Source: CAJPNN01 sp041844735
Lineage (GTDB): Bacteria > Bacillota > Clostridia > Peptostreptococcales > Anaerovoracaceae
Direction of reading: 5' to 3'
Assembly (NCBI GenBank): GCA_041844735.1
Contig: JBGZBP010000032.1
Span: forward strand, 1-40,266
Length of the DNA: 40,266 nucleotides
Below, one piece after another: positions 33,286 through 40,266 of the stretch. Numbering within the stretch: the stretch's first letter is position 1; each line of letters starts with the position of its first letter. Made by a program: the position numbers and the translations under genes. Below the pieces are notes generated by a model. The model saw only the letters and a program-made list of their open reading frames with translations. It was not told where the DNA came from and ran no database searches.

Positions 33286-33933
33286 ATGGCTTTTTTTAAG
33301 AATATATCAGATGACATAAAAGCAATTTTGAGAAAGGATCCGGCGGCAAGAAACGGATTTGAGGTTTTGTTATGCTATCCGGGAATATGGGCTATTATAT
33401 TTCATCGACCATCGCATTGGCTTTATAATCATAAATGTAAAATGCTTGCAAGAGTCATATCGCAATTTGTCAGATGGGTTACGGGAATTGAAATTCATCC
33501 GGGGGCAAAAATAGGTCGCAGGTGTTTTATCGACCACGGCATGGCGGTGGTGATAGGTGAGACTGCCGAAATAGGGGACGATGTCACTATATATCAGGCG
33601 GTAACTTTAGGAGGTACGGGAAAAGATTGCGGAAAAAGACATCCTACAATAGGGAACAATGTGGTGATTGCATCGGGAGCTAAAGTGCTGGGACCATTTA
33701 AAGTGGGTAATAATTCTAAAATAGGTGCAGGGTCGGTCGTGCTTAAGGAAGTGCCTCCGAACTGTACGGTTGTCGGCATACCGGGGCAGATAGTTATGCA
33801 AGAAGGTAACAGAATTGATGAGATAGATGAAATGGATCAGATAAATTTACCGGATCCGGTGCAGTGCGAGATAGATGACTTGGAGGCGAGAATTAAAGCG
33901 CTGGAAGATATAATAAGAGAGAAAGGATTGTAA
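33286..33933 (+). CDS. cysE: Serine O-acetyltransferase
   Basis: 215 residues from ATG 33286 with AAAGGAAG about 9 nt upstream; an in-frame start at 33226 lies inside the terminator and is rejected. The left-handed beta-helix hexapeptide pattern is clear: IEIHPGAKIGRRCFIDHGMAVVIGETAEIGDDVTIYQAVTLGGTG, KRHPTIGNNVVIASGAKVLGPFKVGNNSKIGAGSVVLKEVPPNCTVVGIPGQIV. Catalytic Asp-His are in IDHGM. It makes O-acetylserine, the precursor of cysteine. It starts the long cluster to rlmB and is followed by cysS after 2 nt. No T-box leader is seen. The last 20 residues look like a short coiled coil. Confidence 0.95.
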   Translation: MAFFKNISDDIKAILRKDPAARNGFEVLLCYPGIWAIIFHRPSHWLYNHKCKMLARVISQFVRWVTGIEIHPGAKIGRRCFIDHGMAVVIGETAEIGDDVTIYQAVTLGGTGKDCGKRHPTIGNNVVIASGAKVLGPFKVGNNSKIGAGSVVLKEVPPNCTVVGIPGQIVMQEGNRIDEIDEMDQINLPDPVQCEIDDLEARIKALEDIIREKGL

Positions 33934-33935
33934 AA

Positions 33936-35333
33936 ATGAAGATATACAACACGCTGACCAGAAAGAAAGAAGAGTTTATTCCAATAGATCCTAAGGAAAT
34001 CAAAATTTATGTATGCGGTCCTACAGTATATAATTATTTTCATTTGGGAAATGCAAGACCTTTCGTGGTGTTTGACACTTTGAGGAGGTATCTTGAGTAT
34101 AAAGGGAATAACGTCAAGTTCGTTCAGAATTTCACCGATGTGGATGATAAAATTATAAACAAGGCACGTGAAGAGGGTGTGAGTGCAGGGGAGATAAGTG
34201 AAAAATACATAGAGGAATACTATAAGGATGCGAGCAAATTAAACGTAAAAAAGGCAACGGTGCATCCGAAAGTTACAGAAAATATACCCGAGATTATTTC
34301 TTTCATTGAAAAATTGATAGAAAAAGGATATGCCTATGAGAGCAACGGAGATGTTTACTATTCAACTGCCAAATTCGAGGGATACGGTAAGCTGTCGGGG
34401 CAAAATATCGAAGACCTTGAGGCGGGTGCAAGGATACAGGTCGGAGATGTGAAAAGAGACCCGATGGATTTCGCATTGTGGAAGGCAAGAAAGCAGGAAG
34501 ATGAGCTTGCGTGGGAATCTCCGTGGGGGATGGGCAGACCCGGATGGCATATTGAATGCTCCGTGATGTCAAATAAATATCTTGGCGACAGCATAGATAT
34601 ACATGCCGGAGGACAGGATCTTGAGTTTCCGCACCATGAAAACGAGATAGCGCAGACGGAGGCATATACAGGCAAAAAATTCGCCAATTATTGGATGCAC
34701 AACGGATTCATTACTATAAATAAAGAAAAGATGGCTAAATCTAAAGGAAACTTCTTTATGGTAAGAGATATACTGTCTGAATACGATGGTGAGACAATGA
34801 GATATTTCTTGCTGTCGGGGCATTACAGGAATCCGATAGATTTCAGCAAAGAACTTATGGAGCAAGCCAAAAACAGTCTTGGCAGAATAAAGACGACAAA
34901 AATTAATTTAGATCATTTTATTGAGAATGCTGATGGCAAAATTACTGATGAAGAGAAACGTAAGCTGGCAGAACTTAAAAAATACAAGGAAAAATTTGAA
35001 GCCGCCATGGAAGATGATCTTAACACGGCGGATGCAATAAGTGCAATTTTTGAAATGGTAAAGGAAATAAATACCATTACAGACGGTGAAAGCTCGAAAG
35101 AGTTTTGTCAACTTGAGCGTGAAGCATTGCTTGAGCTTACCGCTATACTGGGTCTTTTGGAAGATGATGATAAAATGGAAGTTCCGGAAGACGTGGCGAT
35201 GCTGGTTGAGGAAAGGCAGCAGGCAAGAAAGAACAAAGATTTTAAGAGAGCCGATGAGATAAGAGATGAGCTTAAATCAAGGGGGATTACTCTTGAAGAT
35301 ACACCGCAGGGGATAAGAGTAATTATGGAGTAA
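33936..35333 (+). CDS. cysS: Cysteinyl-tRNA synthetase
   Basis: 465 residues, the usual length. Zinc ligands are recognisable in IYVCGPTVYNYFHLGNARP (also the HIGH motif as HLGN), WHIECSVMSNKYLG and FPHHENEIAQ. The KMSKS loop is KMAKSKGNF. The C-terminal helical bundle includes LAELKKYKEKFEAAMEDDLNTADAISAIFEM and ARKNKDFKRADEIRDELKSRGITLEDTPQGIRV. It charges tRNA-Cys. The cysE-cysS pair joins cysteine synthesis to its use in translation and is a conserved Firmicute arrangement. It ends 6 nt before hisA. Confidence 0.98.
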   Translation: MKIYNTLTRKKEEFIPIDPKEIKIYVCGPTVYNYFHLGNARPFVVFDTLRRYLEYKGNNVKFVQNFTDVDDKIINKAREEGVSAGEISEKYIEEYYKDASKLNVKKATVHPKVTENIPEIISFIEKLIEKGYAYESNGDVYYSTAKFEGYGKLSGQNIEDLEAGARIQVGDVKRDPMDFALWKARKQEDELAWESPWGMGRPGWHIECSVMSNKYLGDSIDIHAGGQDLEFPHHENEIAQTEAYTGKKFANYWMHNGFITINKEKMAKSKGNFFMVRDILSEYDGETMRYFLLSGHYRNPIDFSKELMEQAKNSLGRIKTTKINLDHFIENADGKITDEEKRKLAELKKYKEKFEAAMEDDLNTADAISAIFEMVKEINTITDGESSKEFCQLEREALLELTAILGLLEDDDKMEVPEDVAMLVEERQQARKNKDFKRADEIRDELKSRGITLEDTPQGIRVIME

Positions 35334-35339
35334 AATAAT

Positions 35340-36137
35340 ATGAGATTTAGACCGTGTATAGATATACATGATGGCAAAGTAAAACAGATAGTAGGAGGTA
35401 CCTTGACGGATACGGGGGCAGGTGAGAACTTTGTTTCAGAGCATGGTGCCGGATATTTTGCCGGTATTTATAAGGAAAACAATTTAAGCGGGGGGCATAT
35501 AATATTGCTAAATCCCAAAGGGAGTCCCGAATATGAGGCGGATAAAAAAATGGCACTGGAGGCTATAGACGTATTTCCGAACTCTATGCAGGTAGGCGGA
35601 GGGATAACCTTGGAAGATGCCGGATGGTGGATAGAGCATGGTGCCGGAGAGGTTATTTTAACGTCGTGGCTGTTTGACGGAAATGATTTTTCATGGCAGA
35701 GGCTGAGGCAAGTTTCGGAAGAAATAGGAAGAGATAACCTTGTGGTAGATATTTCCTGCCGGAAAAGAGAGGGTTTGTACTATGTTGTGAAAGACAGATG
35801 GCAGACTTTCACGAGCATGACAATATCTCCGGAAATTATAGAAAAACTTTCGGAGTATACGAAAGAGCTTCTTGTGCATGCAGTAGATCAGGAGGGCAAG
35901 CAGCTTGGCATAGATCCGGAGCTGATAGAGTTGTTGGCAAAAAAACCGGACGGGCTGGAGATAACATATGCCGGAGGAGTTGCTTCGCTGGAGGATATTT
36001 CAAAGATAAAGATGAGCGGTAAGGGTAAAGTGGATTTCACGGTGGGATCTGCACTCAGTCTGTTTGGCGGTAAGATGGACTTTGACAGAATGTTGGAATA
36101 TATTAGGGAGATTGAGGATGAGGATACTGGCAATTAG
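35340..36137 (+). CDS. hisA: Eukaryotic-type (His6) phosphoribosylformimino-AICAR ribotide isomerase
   Basis: 265 residues, longer than bacterial HisA (about 245). It matches the fungal/plant His6 pattern, not bacterial HisA: FRPCIDIHDGKVKQIVGGTL, NFVSEHGAGYFAGIYKENNLSGGH, MQVGGGITLEDA, VILTSWLF, LVVDISCRK, KWQT-like DRWQTFTSM, YAGGVASLEDI and the end VDFTVGSALSLFGG. The two catalytic aspartates of the barrel are Asp8 and Asp137. The reaction is the fourth histidine step, opening ProFAR to PRFAR. No other his gene lies in the window; it sits between cysS and a phosphodiesterase in an RNA/translation cluster. The ATG has no strong ribosome site, so coupling to cysS is likely. It overlaps the next gene by 20 nt. 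Confidence 0.92.
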   Translation: MRFRPCIDIHDGKVKQIVGGTLTDTGAGENFVSEHGAGYFAGIYKENNLSGGHIILLNPKGSPEYEADKKMALEAIDVFPNSMQVGGGITLEDAGWWIEHGAGEVILTSWLFDGNDFSWQRLRQVSEEIGRDNLVVDISCRKREGLYYVVKDRWQTFTSMTISPEIIEKLSEYTKELLVHAVDQEGKQLGIDPELIELLAKKPDGLEITYAGGVASLEDISKIKMSGKGKVDFTVGSALSLFGGKMDFDRMLEYIREIEDEDTGN

Positions 36138-36666
36138 CGACACGCATGGAATTATTGAAACGGCATGTGACGTAATTAATTCCCACAAAGATGTTGATGT
36201 TATAGTTCATCTCGGAGACCACCAAAGAGATGCAGCGTATATTACGGATATAACAGGACGTGAAATAATATCGGTGGCGGGCAACTGTGACGGTGCGTAT
36301 GGGAGCGATGAATACAGGATTCTTGAAACGGAAATAGGCGATATTTATTTGACACACGGTCATATGGAGCAGGTGAAAGGCGGATTGCTGCAACTTTCAT
36401 ATAAGGTGATGGAGAAGGGATGCGTCGCTGCGATTTACGGGCACACACATATACCTTGCTTTATCAAGGAAGATGTTTATTATATAAATCCGGGAAGTAT
36501 GGGAAAGCCCATCGGAAAAAGAAAGCCTTCGTATGCTATGATAGAAGTTGGAGAATTCGGGATTGAGTGCGAAATAGTTTTTTGTGATGTAAAATCGCAG
36601 AAAAAGGATGCGAAAAATCCTGAGGGGGCTATAAGTAAGTATCTTAACTTTAGCGACAGATTTTGA
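36118..36666 (+). CDS. YfcE/MJ0936-type metallophosphoesterase
   Basis: 182 residues from ATG 36118 (GGGAG at 36105-36109); the start lies inside hisA. An earlier in-frame start at 36064 would add residues translated from hisA in another frame and has no ribosome site. Metal-binding motifs occur in order: SDTHG (residues 7-11), HLGDH, GNCD, LTHGH and YGHTHIP, with YINPGSMG after them. The family hydrolyses phosphodiesters with Mn2+; natural substrates are mostly unknown. The last 20 residues extend beyond the fold. It is 9 nt before mrnC. Confidence 0.93.
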   Translation: MRILAISDTHGIIETACDVINSHKDVDVIVHLGDHQRDAAYITDITGREIISVAGNCDGAYGSDEYRILETEIGDIYLTHGHMEQVKGGLLQLSYKVMEKGCVAAIYGHTHIPCFIKEDVYYINPGSMGKPIGKRKPSYAMIEVGEFGIECEIVFCDVKSQKKDAKNPEGAISKYLNFSDRF

Positions 36667-36675
36667 GGGAGGAAT

Positions 36676-37065
36676 ATGAATATAAAGGAAATAAACGGTA
36701 CGGCGCTGGCGTATATAGGTGATGCGGTTTATGAATTAAAAATAAGGAATTATCTTATTACGAGCGGCAAGATTCATGGAGATGTTTTGCATAAATCCGC
36801 AATTAAATATGTATCGGCACCGGCTCAGGCAAAGGCAATAAAGCAGTGCCTTGATGTTTTGAGCGAAGAAGAGGTCGGCGTGGTGCGAAGAGCAAGAAAC
36901 CGTAAAATCAATACGAAGCCTGCAAATGTTTCTCCTATGACATACAAATGGGCTACGGCGCTGGAGGCTCTTATCGGGTATTTATATTTGTGCGGTAGAC
37001 ATGAGCGAGTGGATGAGCTTGTTTTTAAGTTTATAGAAGCAATAGAGGGAGATTTTAAAAGATGA
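36676..37065 (+). CDS. mrnC: Mini-ribonuclease III
   Basis: 129 residues; GAGGGAGG lies just before the ATG. It is an RNase III catalytic domain without the double-stranded RNA-binding domain: ALAYIGDAVYELKIRNYL (the signature loop), LHKSAIKYVSAPAQAKAI, VRRARNRKINTKPANVSPMTYKWATALEALIGYLYL (second acidic cluster EALIGYL). Mini-III matures 23S rRNA ends in Firmicutes. Its place after cysS and before rlmB repeats the Bacillus order cysS-mrnC-rlmB with extra genes inserted. It overlaps the next gene by 4 nt (ATGA). Confidence 0.97.
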   Translation: MNIKEINGTALAYIGDAVYELKIRNYLITSGKIHGDVLHKSAIKYVSAPAQAKAIKQCLDVLSEEEVGVVRRARNRKINTKPANVSPMTYKWATALEALIGYLYLCGRHERVDELVFKFIEAIEGDFKR

Positions 37066-37574
37066 CGGAAAAAAAGAATAAAAATATATTTAAAACCTTT
37101 CTTTTTGATTATTACTTGACCAATAAAGAGATTTCTGCAAATGAAAGAAAGAAAGAGGGATATAAACATAAGGGATTCAACGGGAGAGAACTCTCAATGC
37201 TGTTTGTTTTGTGCGGACTTGTTATTTTGCTTTGTATTAAGTCGATAGTGATAGACCCGTATGACATAAAGGGGAAAAGTCAGGAGGATTTCAGCAAGTT
37301 TGTAAGCTACTCGATAGACAGGACTTATAAGAACGGCGGGCTTGGAATGAACGGGCTGTTTGCATATAGAATTATAGATATGGAAGAAGTGGACGAGGAC
37401 GTTGTCATAAGGTTTAAGGATGAGAAGACAGGCGAGATGCAAGAGGTTTTTCAAAATCCGACATATAAGGCTACGGTGAGGAAATATTTCATAGGGGTTT
37501 TCCCTGTTAAAACGCTGGGGATTTCTGCTCCGGGAGCGAAAGATGTAAGAGAACAGGATGAAAATGTCGACTAA
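37062..37574 (+). CDS. Hypothetical single-pass membrane protein
   Basis: 170 residues; I do not recognise a family. The ATG overlaps the mrnC stop by 4 nt, so translation is coupled and the gene is very likely real. A basic, Lys-rich N-terminus (residues 1-44) precedes one membrane helix (about 45-63, MLFVLCGLVILLCIKSIVI). The remaining 105 residues are soluble and charged: IDPYDIKGKSQEDFSKFVSYSIDRTYKNGG, DVVIRFKDEKTGEMQEVFQNPTY and a Pro/Gly region near the end. Topology by the positive-inside rule puts the C-terminal domain outside. It lies between mrnC and thyA. Function is unknown. Confidence 0.8.
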   Translation: MTEKKNKNIFKTFLFDYYLTNKEISANERKKEGYKHKGFNGRELSMLFVLCGLVILLCIKSIVIDPYDIKGKSQEDFSKFVSYSIDRTYKNGGLGMNGLFAYRIIDMEEVDEDVVIRFKDEKTGEMQEVFQNPTYKATVRKYFIGVFPVKTLGISAPGAKDVREQDENVD

Positions 37575-37643
37575 AAAGCGAAATGGCATAGCAATGGGAA
37601 ATGGATGGTGCGACAGTGGCACTTTTGAAAGGGGAGTTAAAGT

Positions 37644-38474
37644 ATGAGCAGAGCGGATACTATATTTATAGACATGTGTAAAGGGATATTGAAGGACGGA
37701 TTTTCATCTGAAGGACAGGAAGTGAGAGCTAAATGGGAAGATGGAACCCCGGCACATACAATAAAAAAGTTCGGTCAAATTAACAGGTATGATTTGAGTG
37801 AAGAGTTTCCGGCGATTACCGTAAGACCTGTGCCGATTAAGTTGGCGGTAGATGAGCTTTTATGGATATGGCAAAAGAAATCGAATAATGTAAAGGATTT
37901 GGGCAGTAAGATTTGGGAGGCTTGGGCGGATGAAACCGGGAGCATAGGTAAGGCATACGGTTATCAGATGTCTGTGAAGCATAAGTACCCCGAGGGTGAA
38001 ATGGATCAGGTTGACAGAGTGCTGTTTGACCTTAAGAATAATCCTTACAGCAGGCGTATTATGACTAATATTTACGTCCATGAGGACTTGAGTGAAATGA
38101 ATCTTTACCCCTGCGCTTACAGCATGACGTTTAATGTTACGGGAGATAGATTGAACGGTATTTTAAACCAGAGGTCACAGGATATATTGGTGGCAAACGG
38201 ATGGAATGTTGCACAGTATGCGGTACTTATACATATGTTGGCACAGGTGAGCGGGCTTAAAGCAGGTGAACTCATTCACGTAATTTCGGATGCTCATATA
38301 TATGACAGACATGTCGATATAGTTAAAGAATTGATTTGCAGGCCTGTTCATCCGGCACCGCAACTTTGGATTAATCCTGAAATTAAGAATTTTTATGACT
38401 TTACAGTGGATGATATTAAACTGGAAAATTATGTGACGGAGAGCCAGATTAAAAATATTCCTGTAGCGGAGTGA
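37644..38474 (+). CDS. thyA: Thymidylate synthase ThyA (Bacillus ThyA/phi3T-like branch)
   Basis: 276 residues; AAGGGGAG lies 7 nt before the ATG. Its sequence follows the Bacillus ThyA branch: RAKWEDGTPAHTIKKFGQINRYDLSEEFPAITVR, VDELLWIWQKKSNNVKDLG, KNNPYSRRIM, and PQLWINPEIKNFYDFTVDDIKLENY. Catalytic Cys157 is in YPCAYSMTFNV, the dUMP-binding RSxD in NQRSQDI, Asn in ANGWN and HxY in DAHIYDRH. It methylates dUMP with methylene-tetrahydrofolate, yielding dihydrofolate, which the next gene product (FolA) regenerates. No flavin-dependent ThyX is seen. Confidence 0.95.
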   Translation: MSRADTIFIDMCKGILKDGFSSEGQEVRAKWEDGTPAHTIKKFGQINRYDLSEEFPAITVRPVPIKLAVDELLWIWQKKSNNVKDLGSKIWEAWADETGSIGKAYGYQMSVKHKYPEGEMDQVDRVLFDLKNNPYSRRIMTNIYVHEDLSEMNLYPCAYSMTFNVTGDRLNGILNQRSQDILVANGWNVAQYAVLIHMLAQVSGLKAGELIHVISDAHIYDRHVDIVKELICRPVHPAPQLWINPEIKNFYDFTVDDIKLENYVTESQIKNIPVAE

Positions 38475-38583
38475 CAAATGCATTGGAGTGATAAACTCCA
38501 TGCAAAATCCGGAAGATAATCACAGCTTGTTGATGAGAGCGGTTATAGATAGCATTATATCAAGTCGGGAGGATAGAATACTA

Positions 38584-39069
38584 ATGATAGCGATAGTGGT
38601 CGTAGATGAGGAAATGGGAATAGGCAAGGACGGACAGTTGTTGACATATATATCAGGGGATTTGAAATATTTTAAAGAAAAGACGGTGGGAAAGACGATA
38701 GTGTTCGGCAGAAAGACGATGGACACATTTCCAAACAAAAAGCCGCTGCCTAATAGGAGATCTATAGTCTTGACATCGGATGAGAACTATGAATGTGAGT
38801 GCGAGAAGGTCGGAAGTATTGATGAATTTTTTGAAATAGCAAAAGAAATCCCGAAAGACGAATTGCTGGTAGCGGGAGGAGCTTCCGTATATAAACAACT
38901 TTTACCATACTGTGATAAGTTGCTTTTGACCAGAATTTACCGTAAATTCGGAGCGGATGCCTTTTTTCCGGAAGTGAGCGAAAGAGAATGGAGTGAAGTT
39001 CGGGCATCGGATTTGCATGAGGAAAACGGAATACAATACAGATTTTTTGAATACGAGAGAGTGAGATAG
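38584..39069 (+). CDS. folA: Dihydrofolate reductase
   Basis: 161 residues from ATG 38584, where the family fold begins (MIAIVVVDEEMGIGKDGQLL); GGGAGG lies at 38567-38572. The frame is open back to GTG 38488 and could add 32 residues, discussed separately. Motifs: NADPH/folate loop IGKDGQLLTYISGDLKYFKEKT (acidic residue in SGDLKYF), VFGRKTMDTFPNKKPLPNRRSIVLTS, LLVAGGASVYKQLLPY. It reduces dihydrofolate released by ThyA. The usual PW pair before the acidic residue is replaced by LTY. The neighbouring thyA forms a classic pair; rlmB follows by 2 nt. Confidence 0.93.
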   Translation: MIAIVVVDEEMGIGKDGQLLTYISGDLKYFKEKTVGKTIVFGRKTMDTFPNKKPLPNRRSIVLTSDENYECECEKVGSIDEFFEIAKEIPKDELLVAGGASVYKQLLPYCDKLLLTRIYRKFGADAFFPEVSEREWSEVRASDLHEENGIQYRFFEYERVR

Positions 39070-39071
39070 AA

Positions 39072-39935
39072 ATGGGCAGAAACACAGGAAAAAATAATGA
39101 CAGAGGGTCAAAGGTAAGAAACAGAGACAAAGGTAGGGCTGTGAGAACTGTGAAGCCGTTCCGAGCTGTACAGGAGTCGAAGACGCAGGAATTTTATGTT
39201 GAGGACGGATATATTTTTGGTAGGAATCCCGTGATGGAAGCTATAAAAAGCGGAAGAAGCATTGAAAAGATTGTTGCGATAAAAAACGGTGAGGGCTCCA
39301 TTATTCAAATTTTAGGCAAGGCGAGGGATGCGAATATACAGGTTCAATATTTGGACAGAAAGATACTGGACAGAATGAGCGGCATGCAGGCGCACCAAGG
39401 CATAGGAGCTAAAGTTGCGGCATATGAATATGTGGAAGTTGAAGATATATTGGCGAAAGCTGAAGCTAAAGGTGAGGAACCGTTCATTGTGATTTTGGAT
39501 GAAATAGAGGATCCTCATAATTTAGGGGCAATCATGAGGAGTTGCGATGCCTGCGGGGTACATGGAATTATAATTCCGAAAAACAGAGCGGTAGGAATAA
39601 CGGAAACCGTGGTCAAATCTTCTGCCGGTGCAGTTGAGTATGTACCATGTGCCAAGGTAGGGAATTTGGTGCGAACTGTAAAACAGCTGCAGGAGAAAGG
39701 CATCTGGGTAGCGACGCTTGACATGGACGGAGAAATTTTTACAAGGCAAGATATGAGAGGAGGGCTGGCAATCGTTGTCGGCAGCGAGGGCAGAGGTGTC
39801 GGCAGACTCATAAAGGAAAGTGCCGATTTCAATCTGTCTATTCCTATGAGAGGCAAGGTTAATTCTTTGAATGCATCTAATGCATGCTGTGTCGTTCTTT
39901 ATGAGGCTATGATGCAGAGGAACGGCATGAAGTAG
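39072..39935 (+). CDS. rlmB: 23S rRNA (guanosine-2'-O-)-methyltransferase RlmB / TrmH family
   Basis: 287 residues. A basic, disordered N-terminus (GRNTGKNNDRGSKVRNRDKGRA) precedes the substrate-binding domain (DGYIFGRNPVMEAIKSGRSIEKIV, GMQAHQGIGAKVAAYEYVE) and the SPOUT methyltransferase domain with IVILDEIEDPHNLGAIMRSCDACGVHGIIIPKNRA, VVGSEGRGVGRLIKESADFNLSIPM and GKVNSLNASNACCVVLYEAM. RlmB methylates the ribose of a guanosine in the 23S peptidyl-transferase region. It is the last gene of the cysE cluster, as in Bacillus. No clear terminator follows before the tRNA promoter. Confidence 0.95.
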   Translation: MGRNTGKNNDRGSKVRNRDKGRAVRTVKPFRAVQESKTQEFYVEDGYIFGRNPVMEAIKSGRSIEKIVAIKNGEGSIIQILGKARDANIQVQYLDRKILDRMSGMQAHQGIGAKVAAYEYVEVEDILAKAEAKGEEPFIVILDEIEDPHNLGAIMRSCDACGVHGIIIPKNRAVGITETVVKSSAGAVEYVPCAKVGNLVRTVKQLQEKGIWVATLDMDGEIFTRQDMRGGLAIVVGSEGRGVGRLIKESADFNLSIPMRGKVNSLNASNACCVVLYEAMMQRNGMK

Positions 39936-40008
39936 ACATTCACATATATAAATAAATATATTATGGAGGGGCAGCTTTTTAACTGTAGACCGGTGCAAAT
40001 TGAAAATC

Positions 40009-40038
40009 TTGACAGGTTGGGACGGTATATAGTAAAAT
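40009..40038 (+). promoter_or_regulatory. Promoter of tRNA-Thr
   Basis: TTGACA (40009-40014), 18-nt spacer, TAAAAT (40033-40038), about 10 nt before the tRNA. Confidence 0.75.
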
Positions 40039-40048
40039 AACTCTGCAT

Positions 40049-40125
40049 GCTGTTGTAGCTCAGCAGGTAGAGCACTTCCTTGGTAAGGAAGAGGTTCGGC
40101 GGTTCGAGCCCGCTCAACAGCTCCA
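40049..40125 (+). tRNA. tRNA-Thr (anticodon GGT)
   Basis: Complete cloverleaf: acceptor GCTGTTG (40049-40055) pairs with CAACAGC (40115-40121); D stem GCTC/GAGC; anticodon stem CTTCC/GGAAG with loop TTGGTAA, so the anticodon is GGT at 40082-40084; T stem GGCGG/CCGCT with loop TTCGAGC. Discriminator T and CCA (40123-40125) are encoded. It reads ACC and ACU codons. Confidence 0.97.
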
Positions 40126-40126
40126 A

Positions 40127-40216
40127 TCAGAAAATGTAAAAAATAATAAAGGTCATAAAAAGTACGGAGGTCAATAAAATCAGTCCGAAAGTTTTTAGAA
40201 TTTTTTTAGCCAACAT
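40127..40216 (-). CDS. Possible 29-residue membrane peptide
   Basis: A short minus-strand frame from ATG 40216 to TGA at 40127, with GGAGGAG at 40234-40228 (11 nt upstream). The peptide begins MLAKKILKTFG and continues as one hydrophobic stretch (LILLTSVLFMTFIIFYIF), a basic start plus a single membrane helix. An in-frame TAA just upstream excludes a longer form. It ends 1 nt from the tRNA-Thr 3' end. It could be a genuine small membrane protein; equally, the ribosome site might belong to the end of a minus-strand gene beyond the window. No family recognised. Confidence 0.35.
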   Translation of the reverse strand: MLAKKILKTFGLILLTSVLFMTFIIFYIF

Positions 40217-40266
40217 TTTAATTTATTCTCCTCCACGAATCTATCCATACCAAGAACAACGGAGAG

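Noticed and set aside
39964..40041. 25-codon plus-strand frame between rlmB and tRNA-Thr
   Set aside because: No ribosome site, and it runs through the tRNA promoter; no recognisable pattern.
39899..40126. 75-codon minus-strand frame covering tRNA-Thr
   Set aside because: Its N-terminal part is simply the reverse of the tRNA; such frames are common artefacts and no ribosome site supports it.
2..40266. Mobile elements, CRISPR or defence system
   Set aside because: No transposase, integrase, direct repeats with spacers, or defence gene was seen; gene content is housekeeping throughout.

Overview
The window is an ordinary, gene-dense stretch of chromosome from a low-to-moderate GC Gram-positive anaerobe, most likely a member of the Clostridia (Eubacteriales). 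Reasons: strong AGGAGG ribosome sites, sigma-A type promoters (TTGACA/TATAAT, 17-18 bp spacers), S-layer homology domains, the Firmicute order SRP RNA-dnaX-ybaB-recR, the cdaA-cdaR-glmM-glmS operon, a CarD regulator, and a cysE-cysS...mrnC...rlmB cluster. I see no insertion sequence, prophage, CRISPR array or plasmid function. A genus cannot be named from the sequence alone. Layout: (1) 1-4.4 kb: 3' end of a secreted SLH protein, a VanZ-like membrane protein, a two-domain NAD synthetase whose glutaminase half looks catalytically dead, and an SH3-NlpC/P60 wall hydrolase behind four 11-bp-phased TGTTAC-like half-sites. (2) 4.4-9.2 kb: yhaM-recD2-comFC running into a structured RNA that matches the raiA motif by context, then a shared terminator and hpf (raiA) on the other strand. 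(3) 9.4-14.0 kb: gltX, SRP RNA, dnaX, ybaB, recR. (4) 14.0-21.0 kb: cdaA-cdaR-glmM-glmS (c-di-AMP and amino-sugar synthesis), then a GerMN-type lipoprotein and a PLP aminotransferase. (5) 21.1-28 kb: citrate synthase (minus strand), an EF-G paralogue with altered GTPase motifs, radA, carD. (6) 27-31.5 kb: PIN/TRAM membrane protein, fused ispDF, proS, cyclophilin. (7) 31.5-33.2 kb: membrane-anchored G5/M23 peptidase as its own unit. (8) 33.2-39.9 kb: a long close-packed cluster cysE-cysS-hisA(eukaryote type)-phosphodiesterase-mrnC-membrane protein-thyA-folA-rlmB. (9) tRNA-Thr(GGT) with its own promoter, and a possible 29-residue membrane peptide on the opposite strand. How the genes fit together: most are housekeeping (translation, tRNA charging, rRNA processing, replication and repair). 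The cell-wall theme recurs: amino-sugar precursors with c-di-AMP signalling, an NlpC/P60 hydrolase under a WalR-like site, an M23 peptidase, and isoprenoid synthesis. The most unusual points are the NadE glutaminase with two catalytic residues missing, the phased operator ahead of the NlpC/P60 gene, the comFC 3' end that doubles as one arm of a perfect 20-bp RNA stem, and a His6-type HisA with no other his gene nearby. All start corrections, motifs and stems were read by eye; no database search was run.
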